Both the position numbers and the translations under genes were made by a program. The notes under the pieces were generated by a model. That model saw only the letters and a program-made list of their open reading frames with translations, was not told the origin of the DNA and searched no databases. 64,000 nt of DNA from an uncultured Oscillospiraceae bacterium. Its GTDB lineage: Bacteria > Bacillota > Clostridia > Oscillospirales > Oscillospiraceae. This document shows, one piece after another, positions 41,086 to 49,086 of this stretch (positions are counted from its first letter, which is position 1; every line of letters starts with the position of its first letter). Where the stretch lies: positions 62,001-126,000 of the forward strand of contig CALWZP010000003.1 of the NCBI GenBank assembly GCA_944386055.1, given 5' to 3'.

Positions 41086-41820
41086 ATGGACCGCAAGGCG
41101 CTGGCCGCCGCGTTCCCGGTGACGATCCCGGTGCTGATGGGCTATCTGTCCATCGGCATGGCCTTCGGCCTGATGCTGCAGGCGGTGGGGTACGGGCCGC
41201 TGTGGGCGGTGCTGATGAGTCTGATCATCTACGCCGGGTCGGGGCAGTATCTGGGCTGTACCCTGCTGGCCACCGCAGCCCCCCTGCCCCAGGTGGCCAT
41301 GCTCACCCTGCTGCTGAACTTCCGGCACATCTTCTACGGGCTGTCCCTGCTGGACAAGTTCAAGGGGACCGGCTGGCGCAAGCCCTATCTCATTTTTGCC
41401 CTGACCGACGAGACCTATGCCCTGCTCACCGGGGCGGTCCCTCCGGCGGGGGTGAACGCCGCCAACTACTACTTCTCCATCGCCATCCTGGACCACAGCT
41501 ACTGGATCGCCGGCTCTCTTCTGGGGGGCACCATCGGCAGCCTCATCACCTTCAACACCGAGGGGATCGACTTCGCCATGACCGCCCTGTTCGTGGTCAT
41601 CGCGGTGGACCAGTGGAAGGCGGCGGGAAAGGGACTGCGGCGGCATCTGCCCGCCCTCATCGGCATCGTCTGCGCCGCGGCGGCGGTGGTGGTGACCCGG
41701 ATGCTGAGCTCGGACAACATGATTATCCCCTCCCTGGTGGGGATTTGCGTGCTGCTGCTGGCGCTGCGCCGGCAGCTGGAGGAGACGGAGAATAAGAGAG
41801 AGGAGGGGACCGCGGTATGA
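41086..41820 (+). CDS. azlC: AzlC family branched-chain amino-acid exporter, large subunit
   Basis: 244 residues, about six to seven membrane helices. Family segments: FPVTIPVLMGYLSIGMAFGLM, SLIIYAGSGQYLG, LNFRHIFYGLSLLDKFK. With AzlD it forms a two-subunit exporter for branched-chain and related amino acids (azaleucine resistance). The ATG at 41086 is preceded by two tandem GAGGGGAGAT units, the second providing the ribosome site. It overlaps azlD by four bases. Confidence 0.95.
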   Translation: MDRKALAAAFPVTIPVLMGYLSIGMAFGLMLQAVGYGPLWAVLMSLIIYAGSGQYLGCTLLATAAPLPQVAMLTLLLNFRHIFYGLSLLDKFKGTGWRKPYLIFALTDETYALLTGAVPPAGVNAANYYFSIAILDHSYWIAGSLLGGTIGSLITFNTEGIDFAMTALFVVIAVDQWKAAGKGLRRHLPALIGIVCAAAAVVVTRMLSSDNMIIPSLVGICVLLLALRRQLEETENKREEGTAV

Positions 41821-42143
41821 CGACGGCACAGGCCGTGGCATCCATCCTGGTGATGGCGGGGGTGACCTTCCTCACCCGGGTGATCCCCTTCGCCCTGTTC
41901 GGCCGGGGCGGGCAGCCCCCCCGGGTGGTGGCCTATCTGGGGCAGGTGCTGCCCCCGGCGGTGATCGCCATGCTCATTGTCTACTGCCTGCGCAACATCG
42001 ACCTGTTCTCGGGAAGCCACGGGCTGCCCGAGCTGCTGTGCGTGGCCGTGACGGCCATTCTCCATGTGTGGAAAGGGAACAACCTGCTCTCCATCTTCGG
42101 GGGGACCATCCTGTACATGGTGCTGGTCCAGGCGGTGTTTTGA
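41817..42143 (+). CDS. azlD: AzlD family branched-chain amino-acid exporter, small subunit
   Basis: 108 residues, four hydrophobic segments; VTFLTRVIPFALFGRG and LGQVLPPAVIAMLIVYCL are family-typical. ATGA overlap with azlC couples translation. Small partner of AzlC in the cytoplasmic membrane. Confidence 0.94.
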   Translation: MTTAQAVASILVMAGVTFLTRVIPFALFGRGGQPPRVVAYLGQVLPPAVIAMLIVYCLRNIDLFSGSHGLPELLCVAVTAILHVWKGNNLLSIFGGTILYMVLVQAVF

Positions 42144-42173
42144 GGCGAAAAGCGAGAGATGGAATAAAAATAC

Positions 42174-42202
42174 TTGCATTTCCCGGGGAATGCGGCTATA
42201 AT
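42174..42202 (+). promoter_or_regulatory. Promoter of the aromatic amino-acid operon
   Basis: TTGCAT (42174-42179), 17-bp spacer, TATAAT (42197-42202). The spacer contains TTCCCGGGGAA. Confidence 0.85.
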
Positions 42203-42240
42203 AACATTCAGATCCCACATTGGGAGAAGGAGCAATCGGA

Positions 42241-42342
42241 ATGAAGTCTCATCTGTCCACCCTGTCTGGCCTGTTTTTTGGCTGCGGTCGATTTATCGGC
42301 GGCGGCGTCTTTGCATGTCCAGACAACGATGTGAATCGATGA
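42241..42342 (+). CDS. Phe-rich leader peptide of the aro operon
   Basis: 33 codons (MKSHLSTLSG, then LFFGCGRFIGGGVF, ending DNDVNR) with a good Shine-Dalgarno (AGAAGGAG) 7 bp before the ATG. It has four Phe codons, all TTT, although this GC-rich genome usually uses TTC; two are adjacent. It lies between the promoter and an intrinsic terminator ahead of aroF. Position and content are those of an attenuation leader peptide in which the ribosome stalls when Phe-tRNA is scarce. Confidence 0.75.
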   Translation: MKSHLSTLSGLFFGCGRFIGGGVFACPDNDVNR

Positions 42343-42433
42343 GATGACGGAACGGCCGCCGTTCGGCGGCGCGGTCGGGGCTCCTGTTCCAGGACGGCTC
42401 ATTGATGGTTCACATCAATGGGCTTTTTCTTTT
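42328..42433 (+). promoter_or_regulatory. Transcription attenuator ahead of aroF
   Basis: Terminator: CATTGATG (42400-42407) pairs with CATCAATG (42413-42420), with two or three more pairs below, followed by GGCTTTTTCTTTT. Competing structure: GATGTGAA (42328-42335), inside the last codons of the leader peptide, is exactly complementary to TTCACATC (42409-42416), which spans the terminator loop and 3' arm. A ribosome finishing the leader would cover 42328-42335 and permit termination; one stalled at the Phe codons would leave it free to antiterminate. Confidence 0.7.
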
Positions 42434-42577
42434 GCCCGAAAAGCGGGCGCGGACAGGAGGGATGACCAGCCGGACGGGTCGGCGGCCCGGAGGACGGAAA
42501 CAAAACGATACGATGCGCGGCAGGGGACGGAGACGGCCCCGGCCCGATATCAGAACGACTTGAAGGAGTGACAAAGA

Positions 42578-43594
42578 ATGGTCATTGTCATGAAGCCGGG
42601 CACCAGCCAGGAGGAGATCCAGAAGCTGGCCCATCAGATGGAAGGACAGGGGCTGAAGGTGGGCATCACCAAGGGTGTGGACTGCTCCATCCTGGGCCTT
42701 GTGGGGGATACCACCCATGTGGATATGGACAAGCTGTCCATCAACGAGCATGTGGAGCGGGTGATGCGGGTCTCCGAGCCCTATAAGCGGGCCAACCGCA
42801 AGTTCCACCCGGAGGACACCGTGGTCCAGGTGGGAAAGGCCAGGATCGGCGGGGGTTACTTCTCGGTCATCGCCGGTCCCTGCTCGGTGGAGAGCGAGGA
42901 GCAGATCATCGAGGTGGCGGAGGATGTGAAGGCCTCCGGGGCCTCCCTGCTCCGGGGCGGCGCCTTCAAGCCCCGCACCTCCCCCTATTCCTTCCAGGGC
43001 ATGGGGGTGGATGGCCTGGAGCTGCTGGTGAAGGCCAGAGAGGCCACCGGCCTGCCCATCGTTACCGAGATCATGAGTCCCAAGTATTGTGAGCTGTTCG
43101 AGGAGACGGTGGATGTGGTACAGGTGGGCGCCCGGAACATGCAGAACTTCGACCTGCTCAAGGAGGTGGGCAAGATGTCCAAGCCCATCCTGCTCAAGCG
43201 GGGGCTGTCCAGCACCTATGAGGAGTGGATCATGTCCGCCGAGTATATCATGAGCGAGGGCAACGAAAATGTCATCCTGTGCGAGCGGGGCATCCGCACC
43301 TTCGAGACCGCCACCCGCAACACCCTGGACATCTCCGCCATCCCCGAGGTGAAGCGGATGAGTCATCTGCCCGTGATCGTGGATCCGTCCCACTCCGGGG
43401 GATACTACTGGCTGGTGGAGCCTCTGGCCATGGCGGCGGTGGCCGCCGGCGCGGACGGCCTGATCATCGAGGTGCACAACAACCCGGCCTGCGCCAAGTG
43501 CGACGGGCAGCAGTCCCTCACCCCCAAGCATTTCGACGAGCTGATGGAGAAGGTGCGCCGGCTCACCGACCTGACGGGCAAGACGCTGACCTGA
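42578..43594 (+). CDS. aroF: 3-deoxy-7-phosphoheptulonate (DAHP) synthase
   Basis: 338 residues, type I-beta DAHP synthase: condenses phosphoenolpyruvate and erythrose 4-phosphate, first step of the shikimate pathway. A ferredoxin-like N-terminal regulatory domain (1-75) precedes the TIM barrel. Signature parts: [73 protein letters not shown]. The Cys and His metal-ligand regions are intact. First gene after the Phe attenuator. Confidence 0.97.
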   Translation: MVIVMKPGTSQEEIQKLAHQMEGQGLKVGITKGVDCSILGLVGDTTHVDMDKLSINEHVERVMRVSEPYKRANRKFHPEDTVVQVGKARIGGGYFSVIAGPCSVESEEQIIEVAEDVKASGASLLRGGAFKPRTSPYSFQGMGVDGLELLVKAREATGLPIVTEIMSPKYCELFEETVDVVQVGARNMQNFDLLKEVGKMSKPILLKRGLSSTYEEWIMSAEYIMSEGNENVILCERGIRTFETATRNTLDISAIPEVKRMSHLPVIVDPSHSGGYYWLVEPLAMAAVAAGADGLIIEVHNNPACAKCDGQQSLTPKHFDELMEKVRRLTDLTGKTLT

Positions 43595-43630
43595 CGCCGC
43601 CCGGAGAAGAGACGAAAGGAGAGAGACAAA

Positions 43631-43981
43631 ATGGCGATGCTGGAGCGAGAGCTCACCGGCAGCTTTGACAGGGTGCTGGACGAGCTGCACCGGGGGATCA
43701 TGGAGGGCAGCGCCACCGCCAGCTGCGAGGAGGCCAGCGACTTCACCCTGGGGGAAGTGCGCTGCGCCCTGCGGATGTACGAGCGGTACAGCGCCTTCGG
43801 CGGCAACCGGGTGGCCATGAGCCTGACCCTGATGGGGCAGGGGGACCGGCTGCACCTCACCGCCATGACCGCCGGGGGCAGCCAGGCCATGTTCTTCAAG
43901 ATGAACACCCTGGGGGAGGAGTCCTTCCTGGACACCCTGGAAGAGGCGGTGGACCGCCTGGAGAGGGGGACGGCCCGGTGA
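43631..43981 (+). CDS. Small protein, possibly DUF6054
   Basis: 116 residues (MAMLERELTGSFDRVLDELH...). It looks alpha/beta with a hydrophobic central strand (GGNRVAMSLTLMGQGDRLHLTAMTAG). I think it belongs to the DUF6054 family of small clostridial proteins but cannot verify it. It overlaps aroB by four bases, so it is translated as part of the aro operon, and an accessory or regulatory role for the pathway is conceivable. Shine-Dalgarno GAAAGGAGAG. Confidence 0.75.
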   Translation: MAMLERELTGSFDRVLDELHRGIMEGSATASCEEASDFTLGEVRCALRMYERYSAFGGNRVAMSLTLMGQGDRLHLTAMTAGGSQAMFFKMNTLGEESFLDTLEEAVDRLERGTAR

Positions 43982-45066
43982 AAACGCTGACGGTGGACCT
44001 GCCCGGGCGGGGCTATGACATCCGGATCGGGGCGGGGCTCCTGGCCCGGGCGGGAGAACTGTGCCGGGGCGCGCTGCCCAACGCCTCCCGCCTGTTCGTG
44101 GTGACGGACAGCCATGTGGGGCCGCTGTACCTCGGGCGGGTGCTCCCCGCCCTAAAGGCCGCCGGCTTTGAGACCGCCGTGTCGGAGATCCCCGCCGGGG
44201 AACACTCCAAATCCCCGGCCATGCTCGCCCGGCTGTGGGAGGAGATGATGGCCTTCGGCCTCACCCGCACCGACGCCGTGGCGGCCCTGGGGGGCGGCGT
44301 GGTGGGGGACCTGGCGGGCTTTGCCGCCGCCACCATCCTCCGGGGGGTGGACTTCATCCAGATCCCCACCACCCTTCTGGCCCAGGTGGACTCCTCCGTG
44401 GGGGGCAAGGTGGCCGTGGACCTGCAGCACGGCAAGAATCTGGCCGGCGCCTTCTGGCAGCCCCGGCTGGTGCTCATGGACCCGGATACCCTGGAGACCC
44501 TGGACGAGGGGACCTTCTCCGACGGCATGGCGGAGGTCATCAAGTACGGCTGCATCGCCGACCGGGACTTTTTCGACTTTCTGACGGCCCACCCCAGCCG
44601 GGGGGGCGTCATGGGGGAGATCGAGCGGGTGCTCTACACCTGCTGTGACATCAAGCGGCGGGTGGTCATGGAGGACGAGCGGGACACCGGGCTGCGGATG
44701 ATCCTGAACTTCGGCCACACCATCGGCCACGCCTTTGAGCTGGCGGGGCACTATGAGACCTGGACCCACGGCCAGGCGGTGGCCGCAGGGATGAGCTGGG
44801 CCGCCCGGTTGGGGGAGCGGCTGAAAGTCACCCCGCCGGGGACAGCGGAGGAGCTCCAGGGCCTGCTGTCCGCCTTCCGCCTGCCCCTGGACATCCCCTG
44901 CGGCGGGGAGACCATGGCGGAGGCAGTGGGGGTGGACAAGAAGGGCAAGGGGGACGAGATCACGGTGATCCTCCTCTCCCGTATCGGAGCGGCCGCCCCC
45001 ACCCGGATGAAGAAGGCGGAGCTGCTCTCCCGGCTGAAACAGCTGCGGGAGGAGGAGCGGACATGA
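43978..45066 (+). CDS. aroB: 3-dehydroquinate synthase
   Basis: 362 residues, NAD- and Zn-dependent enzyme for the second shikimate step. Seen: FVVTDSHVGPLY, EHSKSPAMLARLWEEM, ALGGGVVGDLAGFAA, IPTTLLAQVDSSVGGKV, and the metal-ligand helices FGHTIGHAFE and THGQAVAAGM. GTG start overlapping the preceding stop; ATGA overlap with aroA. Confidence 0.97.
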   Translation: MKTLTVDLPGRGYDIRIGAGLLARAGELCRGALPNASRLFVVTDSHVGPLYLGRVLPALKAAGFETAVSEIPAGEHSKSPAMLARLWEEMMAFGLTRTDAVAALGGGVVGDLAGFAAATILRGVDFIQIPTTLLAQVDSSVGGKVAVDLQHGKNLAGAFWQPRLVLMDPDTLETLDEGTFSDGMAEVIKYGCIADRDFFDFLTAHPSRGGVMGEIERVLYTCCDIKRRVVMEDERDTGLRMILNFGHTIGHAFELAGHYETWTHGQAVAAGMSWAARLGERLKVTPPGTAEELQGLLSAFRLPLDIPCGGETMAEAVGVDKKGKGDEITVILLSRIGAAAPTRMKKAELLSRLKQLREEERT

Positions 45067-46382
45067 AGATCACCATCACGCCCACATTGCTGAAAGGGAC
45101 CATCACCCCGCCCCCCTCCAAGTCGCAGGCCCACCGGCTGCTCATCGCCGCCGCCCTCAGCGGCGGGGTGAGCACCCTGCGGCATGTGGCCCTGTCCCAG
45201 GATATCGCCGCCACCCTCTCCTGCCTGCGGGCGATGGGGGCCGGCGCGGCGGAGCGGGAGGGCGCGCTGGAACTGCACGGCCTGGGGAATTCCATCCCCC
45301 AGGCGGGTCCCTCTCCCCTGCTGGACTGCGGGGAGTCGGGCTCCACCCTGCGCTTCCTCATCCCGGTGGCCCTGCTGGTGTGCGGAGAGGCCCGGTTCAC
45401 CGGCCGCGGCCGGCTTATGGAGCGGCCCCTGGGGCCCTACTTCCGGCTGTTTGACGAAAAGGGCATCTCCTATGGGCTGGAGGACGGCGTGCTCACCGTG
45501 AAGGGGCGGCTGGAGCCGGGGGAGTACCGCCTGCCCGGGGATGTGTCCAGCCAGTTTTTCTCCGGCCTGCTCTTCGCCCTGCCCCTGCTGAAGGAGGACT
45601 CCCTGCTGGCAAGCACCACCCGGCTGGAGAGTGTGGGCTATGTGAACATGACCCGGCAGGTCATGGAGCACTTCGGGGTGGAGACGAAATGGACCAGGGA
45701 GGGCATCTTCATCCCCGGCAACCAGCGATACTGCCCGGCGGAGCTCATCGTGGAGGCCGACTGGTCCCAGGCCGCCTTCTGGTACGCCGCGGCGGGGACG
45801 GGCAGCGATGTCACCGTCACCGGCATGGACGAGCGCTCCATCCAGGGGGACAGGGTCATCCTGGACTGGGGCCGGATGATCCGGAACGAGCCTTTGCCCG
45901 GCGGGGCGAAGGGCCTCATCTGGGGAAGGGCGGGGAGCGGCCCCGCCGCGCCGCCCCCCCAGGACGGCCCCCGGCGGTACGCCGTGAGCATCGATGTCTC
46001 CCACGCCCCCGACCTGGTGCCCCCGGCGGCGGCCTGGGGGGCGCTGACCCCGGGGTGCGGCCTGTATCTGAAAAACGCCGCCCGGCTGCGGATGAAGGAG
46101 AGCGACCGGCTCGCCACCGTGACCGAGGTGCTCACCGCCCTGGGGGCGGAGGTCATGGAGGAGCCGGACCGGCTGATCATCCAGGGGCGGGAGACCCTCC
46201 CCGGCGGGGTGACGGTGGACAGCCACAACGATCACCGCATCGCCATGATGGCCGCCATCGCCGCCACCCGGTGCGAACAGCCGGTGACGGTGGCGGGGGC
46301 GGAGTGCGTGGCCAAATCCTACCCGAATTTCTGGGAGGACTATGAGAAGCTGGGCGGACGGATCGTCCGGCAGGAGGACTGA
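45063..46382 (+). CDS. aroA: 3-phosphoshikimate 1-carboxyvinyltransferase (EPSP synthase)
   Basis: 439 residues. PPSKSQAHRLLIAAAL (substrate-binding Lys, Ser, Arg), DCGESGSTLRFLIP, GDVSSQFFSGLLFALPLL, and late KESDRLATVTEVL and HNDHRIAMMAAI. The glyphosate-site region reads LDCGESGSTLR where class I enzymes have LGNAGTAMR, pointing to a class II-like site. It also has an insertion (about residues 275-305, KGLIWGRAGSGPAAPPPQDG). Overlaps aroB. Confidence 0.95.
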   Translation: MKITITPTLLKGTITPPPSKSQAHRLLIAAALSGGVSTLRHVALSQDIAATLSCLRAMGAGAAEREGALELHGLGNSIPQAGPSPLLDCGESGSTLRFLIPVALLVCGEARFTGRGRLMERPLGPYFRLFDEKGISYGLEDGVLTVKGRLEPGEYRLPGDVSSQFFSGLLFALPLLKEDSLLASTTRLESVGYVNMTRQVMEHFGVETKWTREGIFIPGNQRYCPAELIVEADWSQAAFWYAAAGTGSDVTVTGMDERSIQGDRVILDWGRMIRNEPLPGGAKGLIWGRAGSGPAAPPPQDGPRRYAVSIDVSHAPDLVPPAAAWGALTPGCGLYLKNAARLRMKESDRLATVTEVLTALGAEVMEEPDRLIIQGRETLPGGVTVDSHNDHRIAMMAAIAATRCEQPVTVAGAECVAKSYPNFWEDYEKLGGRIVRQED

Positions 46383-46407
46383 GACGGCGGAGAGGAGGGC
46401 GCTGCCA

Positions 46408-46866
46408 GTGGAACTGGTGGTCAAACGGTTCGGGGAGCTGACGGTGGAGGAGCTGTATGAGATCCTCCGCCTGCGGGTGGACATCTTTGTGCTGGAGCAG
46501 CGCTGCCTCTATCCGGAGATCGACGGCCGGGACCCCGCCGCCTGGCATGTCTTCTTCCGGGAGAAGGGGGCCATCAAGGCATATCTCCGGGTGCTGCCCC
46601 CGGGCGTCTCCTTCCCGGAGGCGGCGCTGGGCCGGGTGCTGGCGGCGGAGCGCCGCCGGGGCCTGGGCAGCCGCATCGTGGCCGAGGGCATCCGGATCGC
46701 CCGGGAGAAGCTGGGGGCGGAGGTGCTGATGCTGGAGGCCCAGACCTACGCCCGGGGACTTTACGAGAAGGCAGGCTTCCGACAGGTGTCAGAGGAGTTT
46801 CTGGAGGACGGCATCCCCCACATCCTGATGCGGCGGGACGGCCGGGAACAGGAGGAGCGCATATGA
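46408..46866 (+). CDS. GNAT acetyltransferase (ElaA-like)
   Basis: 152 residues from a GTG at 46408 (VELVVKRFGELTVEELYEILRLRV). GNAT-fold pattern: LRVDIFVLEQRCLYPEIDGRD is typical of the ElaA family, and LGRVLAAERRRGLGSRIVAEGI is the acetyl-CoA P-loop-like R/Q-x-x-G-x-G/A (RRRGLG). Substrate unknown. It lies inside the aro operon, between aroA and aroC, and overlaps aroC by four bases, so it is co-translated; whether it acts on a pathway intermediate is open. Confidence 0.88.
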   Translation: MELVVKRFGELTVEELYEILRLRVDIFVLEQRCLYPEIDGRDPAAWHVFFREKGAIKAYLRVLPPGVSFPEAALGRVLAAERRRGLGSRIVAEGIRIAREKLGAEVLMLEAQTYARGLYEKAGFRQVSEEFLEDGIPHILMRRDGREQEERI

Positions 46867-47906
46867 GATACACCATCTTCGGAGAGAGCCACGGCCCCGC
46901 CATCGGGGCGGTGCTGGAGGGAGTGCCCGCCGGACTGGCGCTGGACCTGGATTTCGTCCAGCGGGAGCTGGACCGCCGCGCCCCGGGGAGGGACGGCCTG
47001 TCCACCGCCCGAAGGGAGGCGGACCGGGTGGAGGTGCTCTCCGGTGTGTTCGACGGCAAGACCACCGGCGCCCCCCTGTGCCTGCTCATCCGCAACTCAG
47101 ACCAGCACTCGGGGGACTATGAGGCCATCCGCTATACTCCCCGGCCCAGCCACGGGGACTACGCCGGGTTCGTGCAGAGCAGGGGCTGCCTGGACTACCG
47201 GGGGGGCGGCCACTTCTCCGGGAGGCTCACCGCCCCCCTGGTGGCCGCCGGGGCGGCGGCCAAGCTGCTGCTCCGGGAGCGGGGGGTGACCGTGGGGGCC
47301 CACATCAGCGCCATCTACGGCATCCGGGACGCCGCCCCCCAGTCGGCGGCGGAGCTGCTGGCGGTGGGAGAGAAGGAGTTCCCGGTGCTGGACGACGAGC
47401 GGGGCCGGGAGATGCGGCAGGCCATTCTGGACGCCCGGAAGGAGGGGGACTCGGTGGGAGGCTCCATCGAGTGCATGGTCTCCGGCCTGCCCGCCGGCCT
47501 GGGGGCCCCCGACTTCGGCCGGAATGTGGAGGGGATCTTCTCCCAGTACCTCTTCGCCGTCCCCGGGGTGAAGGCGGTGGAGTTCGGCGCGGGGGTGGCC
47601 TTCGCCCTCATGCGGGGCAGCGAGGCCAACGACCCCTTCGCCGTGGAGGACGGCAGGGTGGTCACCGAGACCAACAACGCCGGCGGGGTGAACGGGGGCA
47701 TCACCAACGGGATGCCCGTGACCTTTGAGGTGACCCTGCGGCCCACCCCGTCCATCTCCCTGCCCCAGCGCACGGTGGACCTGCGCACCGGGGAGGAGAC
47801 CGAGATCGCCGTCAAGGGCCGGCACGACCCCTGCATCGTCCACCGGGCGGTGCCGGTGATCGAGGCCGCCGCCGCCCTGGCGGCCTGTGAGGTGATAGGG
47901 ATTTGA
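46863..47906 (+). CDS. aroC: Chorismate synthase
   Basis: 347 residues, FMN-dependent last step to chorismate. Conserved: FGESHGPAIGAVLEGVPAG, RRAPGRDGLSTARREAD, RPSHGDYAGFVQSRGCLDYRGGGHFSGR, MVSGLPAGLGAPDFG, NNAGGVNGGITNGMP and a late RHDPCIVHRAVPVIEA. ATG overlap with the GNAT gene. A 650-bp repeat-filled gap follows before the second half of the cluster. Confidence 0.97.
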   Translation: MRYTIFGESHGPAIGAVLEGVPAGLALDLDFVQRELDRRAPGRDGLSTARREADRVEVLSGVFDGKTTGAPLCLLIRNSDQHSGDYEAIRYTPRPSHGDYAGFVQSRGCLDYRGGGHFSGRLTAPLVAAGAAAKLLLRERGVTVGAHISAIYGIRDAAPQSAAELLAVGEKEFPVLDDERGREMRQAILDARKEGDSVGGSIECMVSGLPAGLGAPDFGRNVEGIFSQYLFAVPGVKAVEFGAGVAFALMRGSEANDPFAVEDGRVVTETNNAGGVNGGITNGMPVTFEVTLRPTPSISLPQRTVDLRTGEETEIAVKGRHDPCIVHRAVPVIEAAAALAACEVIGI

Positions 47907-48006
47907 TCCGGCGGCCTCGGCGCTTGCGCACCATTGGTTCGGGGACATGGCTTTTGGGATGCCGCTCCCCATCCGTGGGGCGCAACGACCCCGCCGCGCT
48001 CCTTCG

Positions 48007-48236
48007 TAGGGGCGGACATTGTCCGCCCGCCAAAAACCTCCCTTGAAAAGGGAGGTGGCACGGCGAAGCCGTGACGGAGGGTTTCTTCCTCCGCCCCTCT
48101 CCGCGGCCCCAGCAGGAGACGAGAAACCCCCAGTCACCGCCTGACGGCGGCGACAGCCCCCTTTTCAAGGGGGCTTGGACGATCAGACCCGCCGCGCCCG
48201 GTCCCTTTGTAGGGGCGGGTCCCAGACCCGCCCGCA
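48007..48236. repeat. Composite intergenic repeat (paired inverted units)
   Basis: Left unit 48033-48084 (AACCTCCC-TTGAAAAGGGAGGTGGCACGG... GGAGGGTTT) and right unit 48124-48176 (AAACCCCCAGTCACCGCC... CCTTTTCAAGGGGGCTT) are imperfect inverted copies. They are flanked by two direct GTAGGGGCGG hairpins (48006-48030 and 48209-48235) with inner complements TCCGCCCG and ACCCGCCCG. This resembles repeats commonly scattered between genes in Oscillospiraceae. No transposase. Confidence 0.7.
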
Positions 48237-48401
48237 TTCTGCACCTCGCCCCAGGTCACTGCCGCGGTGAGGCGCTCCCCCGTCGGGCGCACCAGGGCAA
48301 CGACCCCCGCCAGGGGGCGGCAGCAGGCGGGACAGAGTTCATCCGATTTTGATGCGCCGAGGGGTGCGGCACCCGCCCTCAGGTCACCATGAAAGGAGAT
48401 C

Positions 48402-48463
48402 CTTAAGAACCATCCGGTTCTTAAGCGCGTCTTTGGTTCCTTTCTGCGTGTGCAGAAAGGAAC
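48402..48463. repeat. Two consecutive perfect hairpins
   Basis: CTTAAGAACC/GGTTCTTAAG (48402-48425, 4-base spacer) and GTTCCTTTCTGC/GCAGAAAGGAAC (48436-48463, 4-base spacer). Not followed by a T-run. They may be part of another dispersed element or protect the mRNA of the downstream genes. Confidence 0.6.
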
Positions 48464-48564
48464 TCGCTCTCAGGCGAAACAACACCACAAACCTCAGGGC
48501 AGCGGAACGCCTGCAGAAGAATTGAGGAGAAGGGCACGCCCCACGGAAAAGGAGGAAGCTTGGG

Positions 48565-49086
48565 ATGAGACACGATGACAGCCTGCGCCGCCGCCACCGC
48601 AGCGACGACAAGGTATTGATCCTGGAGGGCGCCCGGGTTCTGGGCCGCGTGACCTTCACCGGACCGGAGTGCTCGGTGTGGTACAACGCGGTGGTCCGGG
48701 GCGGCGAGGACGGCATCACCATCGGCGCCCGCACCAACATCCAGGACTGCGCCGTGCTCCACACCGACGAGGGATTCCCCTGCACGGTGGGGGAGGATGT
48801 GACCATCGGCCACGGGGCCATTGTCCACGGCTGCACCGTGGGGAACCGGGTGCTCATCGGCATGGGGGCGGTGGTGCTCACCGGCGCGGTGATCGGCAGC
48901 GACTGCATCGTGGGGGCGGGCGCCCTGGTGACGGGGAAGAGCGTGATCCCGCCCGGGTCCATGGTACTGGGCAGCCCCGCCCGGGCGGTGCGTCCGCTCA
49001 CCGGGGCGGAGCGGGCCTCGGTGACAGAGTCGGCGGCACACTACGCCGCCATGAAGGAGCAGTATCGGGAGGAGGAAGGGGAATGA
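48565..49086 (+). CDS. Gamma-carbonic-anhydrase family protein
   Basis: 173 residues, left-handed beta-helix hexapeptide-repeat protein. The three zinc ligands are visible as His66 (AVLHTDEG), His83 (IGHGA) and His88 (IVHGC), with WYNAVVRGGEDGITIGARTNIQD typical of the family. It may hydrate CO2 or be a YrdA-like protein of another activity. It starts the second half of the aro cluster and overlaps pheA by four bases, so it is co-translated with it. Confidence 0.9.
   Translation: MRHDDSLRRRHRSDDKVLILEGARVLGRVTFTGPECSVWYNAVVRGGEDGITIGARTNIQDCAVLHTDEGFPCTVGEDVTIGHGAIVHGCTVGNRVLIGMGAVVLTGAVIGSDCIVGAGALVTGKSVIPPGSMVLGSPARAVRPLTGAERASVTESAAHYAAMKEQYREEEGE

Larger units (their letters stand above)
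47907..48564. other. Non-coding repeat region inside the aro cluster
   Basis: 658 bp without a convincing gene. It holds a composite repeat (48007-48236) and a pair of perfect hairpins (48402-48463). Several frames are open but consist of the repeat units. I see no clear promoter for the genes that follow, so they may depend on read-through or on a promoter I cannot recognise. Confidence 0.6.

Noticed and set aside
41071-41092. Tandem GAGGGGAGAT repeat before azlC
   Set aside because: Only two short units around the ribosome site; considered as a possible slippage switch but too short to support that.
42410-43855. 481-codon minus-strand frame opposite aroF
   Set aside because: Antisense shadow; aroF on the plus strand has complete DAHP synthase motifs and the attenuator lies in the same direction.
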